Source: Desulfobacterales bacterium (GTDB lineage Bacteria; Desulfobacterota; Desulfobacteria; Desulfobacterales; UBA11574). From it: a stretch of 19,271 nt of DNA. The translations under genes and the position numbers were made by a program. Within the stretch, counting starts at the first letter, position 1. The number at the start of each line of letters is the position of its first letter. The notes under the pieces were generated by a model that made no database searches, was not told the origin of the DNA, and was given only the letters and a program-made list of their open reading frames with translations. The stretch lies in NCBI GenBank assembly GCA_030145595.1, contig JAQYVG010000027.1:1-19271 (forward strand), in the 5' to 3' direction. Of this stretch, positions 1 to 7,560 are shown piece by piece.

Positions 1-4
1 ATGC

Positions 5-88
5 AGTGGTCAGTATGCAGTGACAAGTCATCAATGAACAGCGATCAGTAAGCAGTATCAGGTATCCAGTATCAAGCAACCCGTAACC
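5..88. repeat. Degenerate heptanucleotide array, 12 units
   Basis: Reading from position 5, the sequence divides without slippage into twelve 7-nt units, most beginning AGT (for example AGTGGTC, AGTATGC, AGTCATC, later AGTATCA), ending in AGCAACC and CGTAACC. The unit sequence drifts but the 7-nt pitch is exact. Two further units CGCAACC lie at 423-436 in the same orientation, on the other side of the adjacent inverted pair. No complementary arm is visible; it may lie upstream of the window. Confidence 0.7.
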
Positions 89-101
89 CAACCTCCAAAA
101 C

Positions 102-379
102 TGAACATCGAACATCGAACGTCCAACGTTGAACATCGAATAATGATATCGCTCCGCTCCACAATTTAATTTCATATATTTTCAAAAACAGATGTCAAAC
201 TTTGAATGACTATTTCTTTTTCTTTTCAGCCGTTTTGATACTCGTAACGAAAATCTTAATTAATTCTTCTGTTTCCTCTAAAATATCATTTAGTAGTTCA
301 GGTTTTTTAATTAATAAGTCTGTTGCTTCATCTTTTCCCATTCAACATTCGATGTTGGACGTTCGATGTTCGATGTTCA
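102..379. repeat. Inverted heptad-repeat pair around a gene remnant
   Basis: Left arm 102-140 is built from 7-nt units GAACATC, GAACATC, GAACGTC, CAACGTT, GAACATC. Right arm 341-379 is the inverted partner, with units such as GATGTTG, GACGTTC, GATGTTC. The outer 26 nt of the arms are perfect reverse complements; the inner 13 nt are diverged. The arms enclose about 200 bp that contain a short minus-strand four-helix-bundle remnant. The composition suggests a cassette bounded by the repeat. Confidence 0.75.
210..341 (-). pseudogene. C-terminal remnant of a four-helix-bundle (S23/IVS) protein
   Basis: On the minus strand an ATG at 341-339, lying in the edge of the right heptad arm, opens 43 codons ending at the TAG at 212-210. 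The peptide contains EATDLLIKKPELLND followed by a helical EETEELIKIFVTSIKTAEK tail. This matches the last helix and the Lys-rich end of the four-helix-bundle proteins encoded in 23S rRNA intervening sequences and often found as solitary chromosomal genes, normally about 115-130 residues. The first two thirds are missing; a TGA sits just before the ATG. The family call comes from pattern recognition of the C-terminal helix and is not certain. The alternative is a chance ORF, but the low-GC, Lys/Glu-rich content and the flanking repeat pair argue for a truncated gene. Confidence 0.55.
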
Positions 380-446
380 TTTTTTAGTAGATCTTCCACA
401 GTCCATCCGGTGCAAAAAAACTCGCAACCCGCAACCCCTACAAGCA

Positions 447-1685
447 TCATGCGTCTGTTTCAACTCTTCGAACTAAATCATTACAATCATAATCGCCATT
501 AAGAAATACAGTTACGCGGCTGCCGGGTTGGGCAAAAGGTAATGATCGCCCGTTCTCATCGTAAATGTCGATAATGTTGTCCTGTACGGAAGCGCCCTTT
601 TTGCGAAGTACCTCGATGACATCTCCTTTAAAAACCTTGTTTCTGACTTCAATGACCGCACAAAACGGCTTCAGCTTGTTGATGACTTTACCGATAAATG
701 TTTGACCGGCAATGTTTTCGGATTCGTACTCCAGAGCGGTCTGGTCCGGATCTTTTAAATAGAAACCGCTGCAGTATCCCCTGCGAGAAATCCTGCCGAG
801 TTCTTCAATCCATTTTTTTTTTACACGAAAGCCCGCGGGGTTTTCAAAATAAGCGTCGATGGCTTCCCTGTACACTTTGACCGTTGAAGCCAGGTAGTTG
901 ATACCTTTCATACGGCCTTCAATCTTAAAGCTGGTGATACCGGCTGCGATCATTGCGGGAATGTGTTCTATCATACAAAGGTCTTTTGAATTGAACACGT
1001 AGGAGCCGCGCTCATCTTCGGCAAACGGCAGATATTCGCCGGGTCTTAATTCTTCAACCAGTGCATATCTCCACCTGCAAGGCTGGGCGCAGATCCCTAA
1101 ATTGCTGTCCCGGTTTGCCAGAAAACTGCTTAGCAAGCAACGCCCGGAATACGATATGCACATAGCCCCGTGAACAAAGGCTTCAATCTCTATACTGCTG
1201 CGCCGGCAGATCTCTTTTATCTCTTTTAAAGACAGCTCTCTGGCAACGTTTATCCGGTGTACGCCTGAATTTTCCCAGAATCGAACACTGTTGTAATTGG
1301 TAGTGTTGGCCTGTGTGCTAAGATGAATCGGAATTTGTCCGATGAGCCTGGATGCTGCCATGAATATCCCCGGATCTGCAATAATAACGGCATCCGGGCC
1401 GATTTCCCCCAATGTTTTAAGGTAGTCTGCAATCAGGTCCTGCTCATCGTTCCTGGCGTATATGTTGCAAGCCACATAGACTTTAACACCATGCCCGTGG
1501 GCCAGTTTGACGGCACTCCGGATTTCATCAACCGTAAAATTTTCCGAAAAGTTTCTCAGGCTGAATTCCTTGCCGGCAAGATAAACAGCATCAGCGCCAT
1601 AGTGTATGGCGATTTCGAGCTTTTCAAAATTACCCGCCGGCGCCAGCAGTTCAATTTTTTCTTTTGTTCCAGTGGTCGTGGTCAT
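447..1685 (-). CDS. trhP: Peptidase U32 family protein, TrhP-like tRNA hydroxylation protein
   Basis: The protein is a U32-family TIM-barrel protein. It begins with the family hallmark KIELLAPAGNFEKLEIA, then GADAVYLAG, DPGIFMA, PIHLSTQANTTN, and the cysteine-containing core FVHGAMCISYSGRCLLSS followed by GICAQPCRW. These are the features of YegQ/TrhP and Bacillus YrrO, which take part in 5-hydroxyuridine formation at position 34 of tRNA; the cysteines are thought to bind an iron-sulfur cluster. A C-terminal beta domain (from about residue 330) is present. A GTG at 1733 would add 16 residues, but the ATG at 1685 puts the first strand where the family normally has it, giving 412 residues; neither start has a good Shine-Dalgarno. 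The gene stands alone. U32 membership is very likely; the precise substrate could also be another U32 activity (RlhA, UbiU/V). Confidence 0.85.
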   Translation of the reverse strand: MTTTTGTKEKIELLAPAGNFEKLEIAIHYGADAVYLAGKEFSLRNFSENFTVDEIRSAVKLAHGHGVKVYVACNIYARNDEQDLIADYLKTLGEIGPDAVIIADPGIFMAASRLIGQIPIHLSTQANTTNYNSVRFWENSGVHRINVARELSLKEIKEICRRSSIEIEAFVHGAMCISYSGRCLLSSFLANRDSNLGICAQPCRWRYALVEELRPGEYLPFAEDERGSYVFNSKDLCMIEHIPAMIAAGITSFKIEGRMKGINYLASTVKVYREAIDAYFENPAGFRVKKKWIEELGRISRRGYCSGFYLKDPDQTALEYESENIAGQTFIGKVINKLKPFCAVIEVRNKVFKGDVIEVLRKKGASVQDNIIDIYDENGRSLPFAQPGSRVTVFLNGDYDCNDLVRRVETDA

Positions 1686-1762
1686 CGAGATATCTCTATC
1701 CAGAAAGCTTAACTTCAGTCCTAAAGGCTCCACGAAAAATATTCATCTCTAAATGAATTCGT

Positions 1763-1782
1763 GACTTTTTACGAGATCATCA
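1763..1782. repeat. GACTTTTT-CGA short repeat, copy 1
   Basis: The 20-mer GACTTTTTACGAGATCATCA lies about 80 bp upstream of the U32 gene start. It is preceded by a small hairpin, ATTCAT/ATGAAT at 1741-1758, that includes ATGAATTCGT. Related copies lie at 17650-17676 (inverse orientation, with GATGAATTC on both sides) and 17782-17801. All three fall upstream of minus-strand genes. Confidence 0.45.
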
Positions 1783-1847
1783 TTTTTTTGGATACAAAAA
1801 AATAGAGTGTGACAAAAGGGATGTCAAGTAGAAAGAAAAATGGAGGT

Positions 1848-2549
1848 TTAAGGCTTCAATTTTTGTTTCACCTTAAGCAACTCTTTTTTCAGCCTGTGCT
1901 GATCTTCTGGACTGATTTTAATGAATTTGATTCCCATACCCAGTGGTTGCTTGACCGGATCACTTGTCTTAGTCCTGTTCCAAGAGACCTCAGAATCTAT
2001 CTTGAGTGTTTCTGAAACATCCGGGAGCTTAAGCTTAAGAAGCAACGCTTCTCCTTTGGCAAGAGGCTTGGTGGTTTTGATAAACATTCCGCCGGTGCTT
2101 ATGTTTTCTGAAAAAGCCTTGATGAAACCCGCTTTGCTTTTAAAGCTTAGGGCAAGAGCTTTAGGTGTCCGGGTACTTTTACGGCGTAATCTAGGGTCGG
2201 TTGTGCTTTCAATTGTCTTCTCAAATCGCAAGACAAGATTTTTTAAAATCATTCGGAAGCCGCTAGACAACTTATTATACTCATTGTCTAAGACATTGCG
2301 ATCGATGATTCCAACTTTAGTAGCTCCTACAGCACGTGCTGAAACAGTACGACGTATTCCGGCCAAATAAGAGAGTTCTCCGAACAGATCTCCAGGCTGG
2401 AGGACATCTACAACTATCTTTTCAGCTCCCACCTGCTTGTAAAGCTCAACAGCTCCACCCTCGATTGTATAAATCCAATCCCCGGAACTTCCTTGTTCAA
2501 ATATGATTTGCCCATCCTGATATGTTTCTTCTGATGCAATGTGGAACAT
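1848..2549 (-). CDS. Cyclic-nucleotide-binding / PilZ domain fusion regulator
   Basis: A 233-residue cytoplasmic protein with two ligand-binding domains. Residues about 5-110 form a CNB domain: the phosphate-binding cassette FGELSYLAGIRRTVSA includes the conserved Glu58 and the Arg67-Thr68 pair that contacts the cyclic phosphate in CRP-like domains. No helix-turn-helix follows. Instead residues about 118-230 form a PilZ domain with the RxxxR motif (R123-K-S-T-R127) and NxSxxG (NISTGG), the two c-di-GMP contact motifs. The PilZ part resembles the Myxococcus-type PilZ branch. A Shine-Dalgarno GAGG sits just upstream of the ATG. It is probably a receptor integrating cAMP-type and c-di-GMP signals, with an unknown target such as motility or surface polysaccharide. 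A class III adenylate cyclase lies 7 kb away. Domain calls are firm; ligand identity is inference. Confidence 0.85.
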   Translation of the reverse strand: MFHIASEETYQDGQIIFEQGSSGDWIYTIEGGAVELYKQVGAEKIVVDVLQPGDLFGELSYLAGIRRTVSARAVGATKVGIIDRNVLDNEYNKLSSGFRMILKNLVLRFEKTIESTTDPRLRRKSTRTPKALALSFKSKAGFIKAFSENISTGGMFIKTTKPLAKGEALLLKLKLPDVSETLKIDSEVSWNRTKTSDPVKQPLGMGIKFIKISPEDQHRLKKELLKVKQKLKP

Positions 2550-2730
2550 TGCCTCAACCTCTTATTGTACGAAAAGTTTTAGATATATTGCGGCCTGCCT
2601 CTAAAGTTGAAGATGCTTGATTGCTTACCTAATTTACACCATAGAATCAATTGAGTCAATTGAAGATAACGCTTCCCAATCACGCAAATTTTGGGGCTTG
2701 ATTTTTAAATAGGATCAAGCCAGTACTCTT

Positions 2731-2926
2731 AGGGTTCGCGCAAAAATAACTTCGCAGAATTGGCGCTCAGATTTGGTTCAGGTTTGGCTGATCCGAGAGA
2801 GCAAAACCACAGGAATAGCGGGCTATTTCGCGGCCAATTTTATAAGATCGGGTGCGAGTGAGGTATCAGCCAAAGATGGGCTGAAGCTGAGATGTAAAAA
2901 TGCGAAGTTTTTTTTGCTCGAGCCCT
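2731..2926. repeat. 196-bp imperfect palindromic element, family A
   Basis: This fills most of the 2550-2953 gap between the 3' end of rfbC and the CNB-PilZ gene. The outer arms, roughly 60 nt each (2731-2790 and 2868-2926), are imperfect reverse complements: AGGGTTCGCGCAAAAATAAC opens the left arm and the right arm reads back as AGGGCTCGAGCAAAAAAAAC. Both continue with CTTCGCA and end with TTTGGCT. An inner pair GCTGAT/ATCAGC (2787-2792, 2865-2870) follows, and at the centre a hairpin GAATAGC-GGG-CTATTTC flanked by CCACAG and CGCGG. There are no convincing coding features. 2550-2730 holds only the leader of the minus-strand CNB-PilZ gene; I could not define its promoter. Either a MITE-like element or a structured RNA would fit. 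Confidence 0.7.
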
Positions 2927-2953
2927 TGGATCGTGGGTATTCATGGCGTATCT

Positions 2954-3505
2954 TTAATGACGGGGGAGTTGCTGGGGAGAAAGATCACCAAGCAATGGAT
3001 AATTCCCGTCCTTATCAGAAACAATCGGATCCTTGATCGGCCAGTCAATACCAAGGGCTGGATCGGACCATAAGATGCCTCCCTCGTCATCCGGTGCATA
3101 AAAATCGGAGCATTTGTACAGGCAATGGGCGGCTTCACTGAGTACGCAAAAACCATGGGCAAATCCTTCCGGGATATATAGCTGGCGCTGGTTATGTTCC
3201 GACAAATGGATACCGACCCATTGGCCGAATGAAGGTGAACCGGGGCGGATGTCAACCGCCACGTCAAATATTTCACCGGTGACGACCTGAATTAGCTTTG
3301 CCTGAGGGTGTCTTACCTGAAAGTGCAGCCCTCTTAATGTGCCTTGAGTGGAATAAGATAGGTTGTCCTGAACAAAGGACCGGTTAATACCATGTTCCAG
3401 ATATCGTTTATGATGGAAGGTTTCCATGAAAAAGCCGCGCTTATCATTGAACACCTGAGGTTCAATAACAAGGACTCCTTCGAGGGATGTTGCAGTAATG
3501 TTCAC
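2954..3505 (-). CDS. rfbC: dTDP-4-dehydrorhamnose 3,5-epimerase
   Basis: Catalyses the double epimerisation at C3 and C5 of dTDP-4-dehydro-6-deoxyglucose in dTDP-L-rhamnose synthesis, feeding O-antigen or capsule assembly. The 183-residue cupin carries the family's ordered motifs: VFNDKRGFFMETF, QDNLSYSTQGTLRGLHFQ with the catalytic His61, EIFDVAVDIRPGSPSFGQWVG, PEGFAHGFCVLSE, and the YKCSDFY segment holding the active-site Tyr. I chose the GTG at 3505 because AAAGGTGA lies 5 nt ahead of it; another GTG at 3514 would add three residues but has no such site. The usual partners rfbA, rfbB and rfbD are not in the window, so the gene stands alone here. It is followed about 30 bp downstream by palindromic element A. 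Confidence 0.95.
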   Translation of the reverse strand: MNITATSLEGVLVIEPQVFNDKRGFFMETFHHKRYLEHGINRSFVQDNLSYSTQGTLRGLHFQVRHPQAKLIQVVTGEIFDVAVDIRPGSPSFGQWVGIHLSEHNQRQLYIPEGFAHGFCVLSEAAHCLYKCSDFYAPDDEGGILWSDPALGIDWPIKDPIVSDKDGNYPLLGDLSPQQLPRH

Positions 3506-3558
3506 GTTATTCACCTTTTAGCATGATCGAGGCAAAGTCCTATTGTGCGTTATTAGTT

Positions 3559-5319
3559 CTACTTAACGGTGGAGCATTCGCGAAAAAGCTCGTAGGGGCA
3601 TTCCGTTTTGCAGTATTCATGGTCAATATCCTGAAAAAGGGTGGCGATGGCTGTTTCCCGCCTCTCAAACATATGCTCGGTATTTAGTTGCTCCAGCAAA
3701 CCCGAACTTTCAAATACTTGTTTTACGGGCAGATGCACACTTAAAAATGCGAGCCGAACCTCCTGCAGTTTAAGTTCATCCAGCAGTACCCGCAGCTCGT
3801 CAGTGCCGGTAATATCTATAAATCCTACTACTTCAAAATTCAGCAGTAAAAACCGAACCGGCGTTTTCTGCTCATCCAGACGTTCGAGCAGATGTTCTAT
3901 GGTATATTCGGCATTGGCAAAATAGATGGCATTGTCAGAGCGCAGTTGCAGGATCTGCGGGCAGCTCGGTTTATCATAAGTGTCGGCATTAACAAACATG
4001 TTCAGCTCGGGATCTTTGGTAATGCGCACGATACGCGGATGCATCGTTTTCCACAAAAAGAACATCAGTGAAATCATTACACCGATCAGCAGGGCATAAT
4101 CGGGTTTTGTTAAAAGTGCCAGCACAAAAACCGTCACAGCCACAATCCCGTCGTGGCGATTTTTTTTCCAGAGCACAAATACTTCTTTGGGATGAAACAG
4201 CATCAACACGGCACTGATTACCAGCGCAGCAAGCGCCGCCTTGGGAATATAGGTAAACAGGGGCGTCAAAAACAGCAAAGCCAAAATCACACTCAGGCTG
4301 GAAATCACACTGGACACACCTGTTTTCGCGCCGGTAGCAAAATTAATTGCCGTGCGGGAGAATGAACCGCTTACCGGATAACTCTGGAAAAAAGAGCCGA
4401 TAAGATTGGCCAGCCCCTGACCGATAAACTCCTGGTCAACATCCACTTTTTGCTTGGTTTGGGAGGAAATGGCTTTGCCGACAGAATAAGTTTCGGCAAA
4501 ACTCACCAGCGCGATTACAACGGCCGGGCCCAGCAGGGAGCTGATGATTTCAAAATTCAGCGGCGGCACCATGGGATGCGCCAGCCCGCCGGGAACCTTG
4601 CCTATGATGGCTACGCCTTTTAGATGCAATTCGAATACTACAATTGCAATGGTGGCCGCAACCAGGGCAATTAGCCCCGCGGGTAAAGTCTTGCGGAGTT
4701 TTTGAACGCCAAATATAAGTCCAATCGCCAGCAAACCGACAGCAGCGGTCGAGATGTGTAAGTCCGGCAGGCCTTTTGCAATCTCTACCAGCCTTGGCAG
4801 AACGTATTCATGCCGGGACGCGCTGAGGCCTAAAAAGTGAGGAAGCTGGGTTGCGATGATGATAAGTGCAGCGGCGGCGGTAAATCCTTTTACGGCTGAA
4901 TGCGAAATAAAGGACATTACCAAACCCATACGAAATACTCCAATAACAATATACAAAATACCCACCATAAAGGAGAGCAGAAAGGCGAGTTCAATAAACT
5001 CTTTGCTGCCGGGCTCCGCCATGGGGGTGAGTGTGGTCAGGACCAGCAGGCTCATAATCGCGATAGGACCGGTAGCCAGCTGCCGCAAACTGCCCCACAG
5101 AGCCCCAATAAGCGGTGTAACCGCCGCCGCGTAGAGTCCGTAAACCGGGGGCAGACCGGCCAGCATGGCATACGCCATTGCCTGGGGGATGAGCACCACC
5201 GCAACCGTCACTCCGGCAAGTGCATCACTGCGAAAAGATGATATTTGATACCCCTTCAGCCATGCTAAAAAGGGAAATAAACGGTGGAGCATACCTTGTT
5301 GGGATGTCGTCTTGGTCAT
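3559..5319 (-). CDS. SulP family anion transporter with C-terminal STAS domain
   Basis: A 586-residue inner-membrane protein. After a short N-terminal tail it has the SulP signature (DALAGVTVAVVLIPQAMAYA, then LAGLPPVYGLYAA and GTGPIA-like LATGPIAIMS), and many hydrophobic segments up to about residue 420, including the GSFSRTAIN loop. Residues about 450-560 are a cytosolic STAS domain, with VGFIDITGTDEL at the position where anti-sigma antagonists carry the DxSG phosphorylation site; here it reads DITG. The C-terminus has a small Cys cluster (YCKTECPYELFREC). SulP proteins carry sulfate, bicarbonate or other anions. In a presumed sulfate reducer, sulfate or bicarbonate is plausible, but the substrate cannot be read from sequence. 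The gap to rfbC is short (53 bp), so co-transcription is possible. Confidence 0.93.
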   Translation of the reverse strand: MTKTTSQQGMLHRLFPFLAWLKGYQISSFRSDALAGVTVAVVLIPQAMAYAMLAGLPPVYGLYAAAVTPLIGALWGSLRQLATGPIAIMSLLVLTTLTPMAEPGSKEFIELAFLLSFMVGILYIVIGVFRMGLVMSFISHSAVKGFTAAAALIIIATQLPHFLGLSASRHEYVLPRLVEIAKGLPDLHISTAAVGLLAIGLIFGVQKLRKTLPAGLIALVAATIAIVVFELHLKGVAIIGKVPGGLAHPMVPPLNFEIISSLLGPAVVIALVSFAETYSVGKAISSQTKQKVDVDQEFIGQGLANLIGSFFQSYPVSGSFSRTAINFATGAKTGVSSVISSLSVILALLFLTPLFTYIPKAALAALVISAVLMLFHPKEVFVLWKKNRHDGIVAVTVFVLALLTKPDYALLIGVMISLMFFLWKTMHPRIVRITKDPELNMFVNADTYDKPSCPQILQLRSDNAIYFANAEYTIEHLLERLDEQKTPVRFLLLNFEVVGFIDITGTDELRVLLDELKLQEVRLAFLSVHLPVKQVFESSGLLEQLNTEHMFERRETAIATLFQDIDHEYCKTECPYELFRECSTVK

Positions 5320-5335
5320 AACAATAGCTCTTACC

Positions 5336-5359
5336 CTAATCGAGTCAAAACTTGATTAG
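5336..5359 (-). promoter_or_regulatory. Inverted repeat in the SulP leader
   Basis: CTAATCGAGT, loop CAAA, ACTTGATTAG: a 10-bp inverted repeat with one mismatch, 17 nt upstream of the SulP start codon. It could be an operator half-site pair or a leader RNA hairpin controlling translation initiation. There is no direct evidence for a binding protein. Confidence 0.35.
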
Positions 5360-5361
5360 AC

Positions 5362-5493
5362 GTCTGTGGTCAGTGGTCCGTAGTCAGTTGTTTTACAGGT
5401 TCTTAAAGCCTCTTTTTGTGTTTCATCTGTAGTTGAAGTATAATCTCACTTCTTATTGCCTTAGCAACGGACGACGGACAAAGGACAACGGAC
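5362..5493. repeat. Inverted heptad-repeat pair, GACGGAC family
   Basis: Left arm 5362-5389 is four 7-nt units: GTCTGTG, GTCAGTG, GTCCGTA, GTCAGTT. Right arm 5466-5493 is four complementary-type units: AACGGAC, GACGGAC, AAAGGAC, AACGGAC. The spacer of about 76 bp contains no gene. It lies between the 5' end of the SulP gene and the 3' end of the DUF4139 gene. Confidence 0.7.
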
Positions 5494-5525
5494 ACCCAAT
5501 TGAACGTTACCGCTCAATTGGGGTG
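5493..5525. repeat. Hairpin at the 3' end of the DUF4139 gene
   Basis: CCCAATTGA and TCAATTGGG (9-bp perfect stem, 10-nt loop), extended by CAC/GTG with one bulged base. It starts 9 nt past the DUF4139 stop on the minus strand. No T-run follows, so an intrinsic terminator is doubtful; it may protect the 3' end of the transcript. Confidence 0.45.
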
Positions 5526-5533
5526 AAGCCAAC

Positions 5534-6952
5534 TTACAAACCCACCCTGAGCCTGTAAGTTACCGCGGCCGTCTTGCCTTTGGGAATGCGGATGTCAAAC
5601 TTGATGGTAAAGGCATCTATTTTTTTGTAGGGCAAACTGCTTTTGACCACTTGCCAGTTGCCGGATAGCGGTTCCACAATGCTGACAATGATGTCTTCGG
5701 CTTTGTGGTTTTTGAGGGTAATTGCCCAAGCGGACTCATGCAGGCTTGTGGAAATTTGCTTGTAATCGGTTTGGACCCTCTCGGCAACCACATCAAAAGC
5801 CTCGCCGATTTTAAGTTTTACGTCTTCGTTTTTGGGCGTATGTTCTATTTTATCCTCTCCGACAAACTGGAGGCTGCCCTCATGATCCTGTTTATAAAGG
5901 CGCATTACTCCAGCCGGCAGCGGTATTCCCAGTTTGCTCTCTTTGTTGTTTTTAAATGTAATGTTGACATCAACCGGTTGTCTGTAATTTTGCGTCCGAT
6001 ATTTCCCAGTCAGAAAAAGGCCCTTACCATGAACCTGGAATTCTTTTTTAACTGGTATGTTCGCTGACTCAAGCAGTCGCAGCTGTTTTTTCTGCCTGTT
6101 TTTGATAGTCGTTTTGCGCTGCAGATCGTAGATATGATATTCAAAAAACGCTTTTTCTTTAAACTGTTTCCCGCGGTCTGCCATCATCGTCTCCATGGCG
6201 AAACGCCCGGCTTTGATCTTTTTCTCGACCCGATGCACGTCGCCGGCCACCAGCTTTAAACGTGCGTCCCTGTAAATCGCCCCACTTCTATTATCCAGAG
6301 TAACCCACCCGGAAATATCTGCAGCCGTATCCGCCTGATTGAGAACCAGGACATAGTCGGCCTTCCAGTTGATATTTTCCGTCAGATAGGAGACTTCAAG
6401 CTTGTGATTTTTGCGGGCACTGTTTTGATAAAGCCAGACCAGTGTAGGGTTGGCGATAAGGTTTTCGGGTAGCTGGGGAAGAACTTTATATCCCGGATGA
6501 CCTAAGTATATTTCATCGTTAATTTTGTAAATCTGTCCCTGATTGTTGCTCAGCAAAATCGCCGTGACAGCATCCTTTCTGTCTTTGAATTTATTCCAAT
6601 CGATGATCTTGATCTTTTTGCCTACATACTTATCGAGCAGTTTATCGGCACTCATAAGATCATATTCGTAATTTTGCTCAAGCAGCCCAAACACCTCCGG
6701 ATAATCGAGTGATTTTACATAAACAGTCACCGGCAAAATATGGGAGGCAACATCCATGAACCTTAATTCACCCAGCCCTTTAGGGAGTTCTACCTGGCGG
6801 ATATCTTTGATAAGGCCTAGATTCGAGTTATAAACGGTAACTTCAACCGCCACCTGATCGTCAATGTTGCTTTCAAGCTTGTTCCGGGCCCATGCAATTG
6901 AAGCAAAAAGCAGCAACAGCATCAAACAAAATACACAACTTCTGATTTTCAT
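5534..6952 (-). CDS. DUF4139 domain-containing exported protein
   Basis: A 472-residue protein with a clear Sec signal peptide: MKIRSCVFCLMLLLLFASIAW with a probable cleavage after AWA, about residue 22. The mature part begins AVEVTVYNSNLGLIKDIRQVELPKGLGELRF, the typical opening of DUF4139 proteins, and ends with beta-rich segments (SWAITLKNHKAEDIIVSIVEPLSGNW-type, then a terminal TYRLRVGL strand) that match the C-terminal part of the family. The role of the family is unknown; it is probably periplasmic or cell-surface. A Shine-Dalgarno-like AGGGA lies ahead of the ATG. Neighbouring heptad repeats flank both ends of the gene, which appears to be transcribed alone. Confidence 0.85.
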   Translation of the reverse strand: MKIRSCVFCLMLLLLFASIAWARNKLESNIDDQVAVEVTVYNSNLGLIKDIRQVELPKGLGELRFMDVASHILPVTVYVKSLDYPEVFGLLEQNYEYDLMSADKLLDKYVGKKIKIIDWNKFKDRKDAVTAILLSNNQGQIYKINDEIYLGHPGYKVLPQLPENLIANPTLVWLYQNSARKNHKLEVSYLTENINWKADYVLVLNQADTAADISGWVTLDNRSGAIYRDARLKLVAGDVHRVEKKIKAGRFAMETMMADRGKQFKEKAFFEYHIYDLQRKTTIKNRQKKQLRLLESANIPVKKEFQVHGKGLFLTGKYRTQNYRQPVDVNITFKNNKESKLGIPLPAGVMRLYKQDHEGSLQFVGEDKIEHTPKNEDVKLKIGEAFDVVAERVQTDYKQISTSLHESAWAITLKNHKAEDIIVSIVEPLSGNWQVVKSSLPYKKIDAFTIKFDIRIPKGKTAAVTYRLRVGL

Positions 6953-7029
6953 GGCTTTTCCCTGTTTAGTGCCTATCTATCAAAATCGCATCATATTTGC
7001 GAAGGATTTATCTAACAAGATATTTTCGC

Positions 7030-7150
7030 CACCAAGACACCAAGACAATCAAGAGTGAGCAGTCATCAGTGAGAAGTGATCAGTAAGGGAAACTGATTAC
7101 TGATAACCGATAACTGATCACTGATATTTGTGTCTTGGTGCCTTTGTGGC
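7030..7150. repeat. Nested octad and heptad inverted repeats
   Basis: The outer arms have 8-nt units: CACCAAGA, CACCAAGA, CAATCAAG at 7030-7053, against GTGTCTTG, GTGCCTTT, GTGGC at 7130-7150. Inside lie 7-nt arms: five units AGTGAGC to AGTAAGG at 7054-7088, against ACTGATT, ACTGATA, ACCGATA, ACTGATC, ACTGATA at 7092-7126, with only 3 nt between them. The whole can fold into one long hairpin. It separates the 5' end of the DUF4139 gene from the 3' end of the His-rich small gene. Confidence 0.75.
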
Positions 7151-7157
7151 TATTCTT

Positions 7158-7192
7158 TCTCTCCGAGGCGTAGGCTCTACGAGCCGGAGGCC
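7158..7192. repeat. GC-rich repeat shared with 12764-12786
   Basis: The 23 nt at 7158-7180 (starting TCTCTCCGAGGCG and ending GGCTCTAC) are identical to the reverse complement of 12764-12786. Both copies are followed by three different bases and then CCGG. Here it sits just past the stop of the His-rich gene. Confidence 0.6.
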
Positions 7193-7204
7193 AGTTTATC
7201 CGGA

Positions 7205-7447
7205 TTATGGTTTAACGCTTTCGGCGGCCTGTTCAAACAACTTGCTGGTCCTTTCGGTCATTGCTGCGGCATCTTCCAGCAAAGATGCTGTTTCATCCCT
7301 GCCCTTCTGCTTTGCTTTTTGCGCCCAATCCCTGTATGTTGAGGCATGATCATCATTATGCTTTATCCAGTGCTTAAGAAGTTTGATCATTTTCTCATCA
7401 AATGATAAAGTAGTGTGTATCTCATGGTTGTGGTGATGATGGGTCAC
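7205..7447 (-). CDS. Small His-rich helical protein of unknown function
   Basis: An 80-residue protein starting at GTG 7447. The start is set by AAGGAG 7 nt upstream; longer reading to 7513 would cross this ribosome site. The N-terminus is VTHHHHNHEIHTT, with six His in the first eleven residues, a likely metal-binding tail (Ni, Zn or Cu). The rest is amphipathic helix (LSFDEKMIKLLKHWIKHNDD, then HASTYRDWAQKAKQKGRDE and AAAMTERTSKLFEQAAESV), predicted to be a two- or three-helix bundle with more His. I recognise a similar layout in small proteins of anaerobes but cannot name a characterised function. It is divergent from the PBP1A gene across a gap of about 110 bp. Confidence 0.7.
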   Translation of the reverse strand: MTHHHHNHEIHTTLSFDEKMIKLLKHWIKHNDDHASTYRDWAQKAKQKGRDETASLLEDAAAMTERTSKLFEQAAESVKP

Positions 7448-7560
7448 TTTGATTCTCCTTAACTTTGATGGCGTCGTAAAATTAGATTCCAGTTTGAAAA
7501 AGGCCGTTTCCAAATGGCAACTAGGTTGATGTTAGCAATCTATAACAGTAATAGTCAAGC

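Noticed and set aside
5..88. CRISPR-like array
   Set aside because: Units are only 7 nt, adjacent without spacers, and degenerate; no cas gene in the window.
2773..3036. 87-codon plus-strand open frame
   Set aside because: Runs through palindromic element A and then antisense to rfbC; no Shine-Dalgarno and no recognisable protein.
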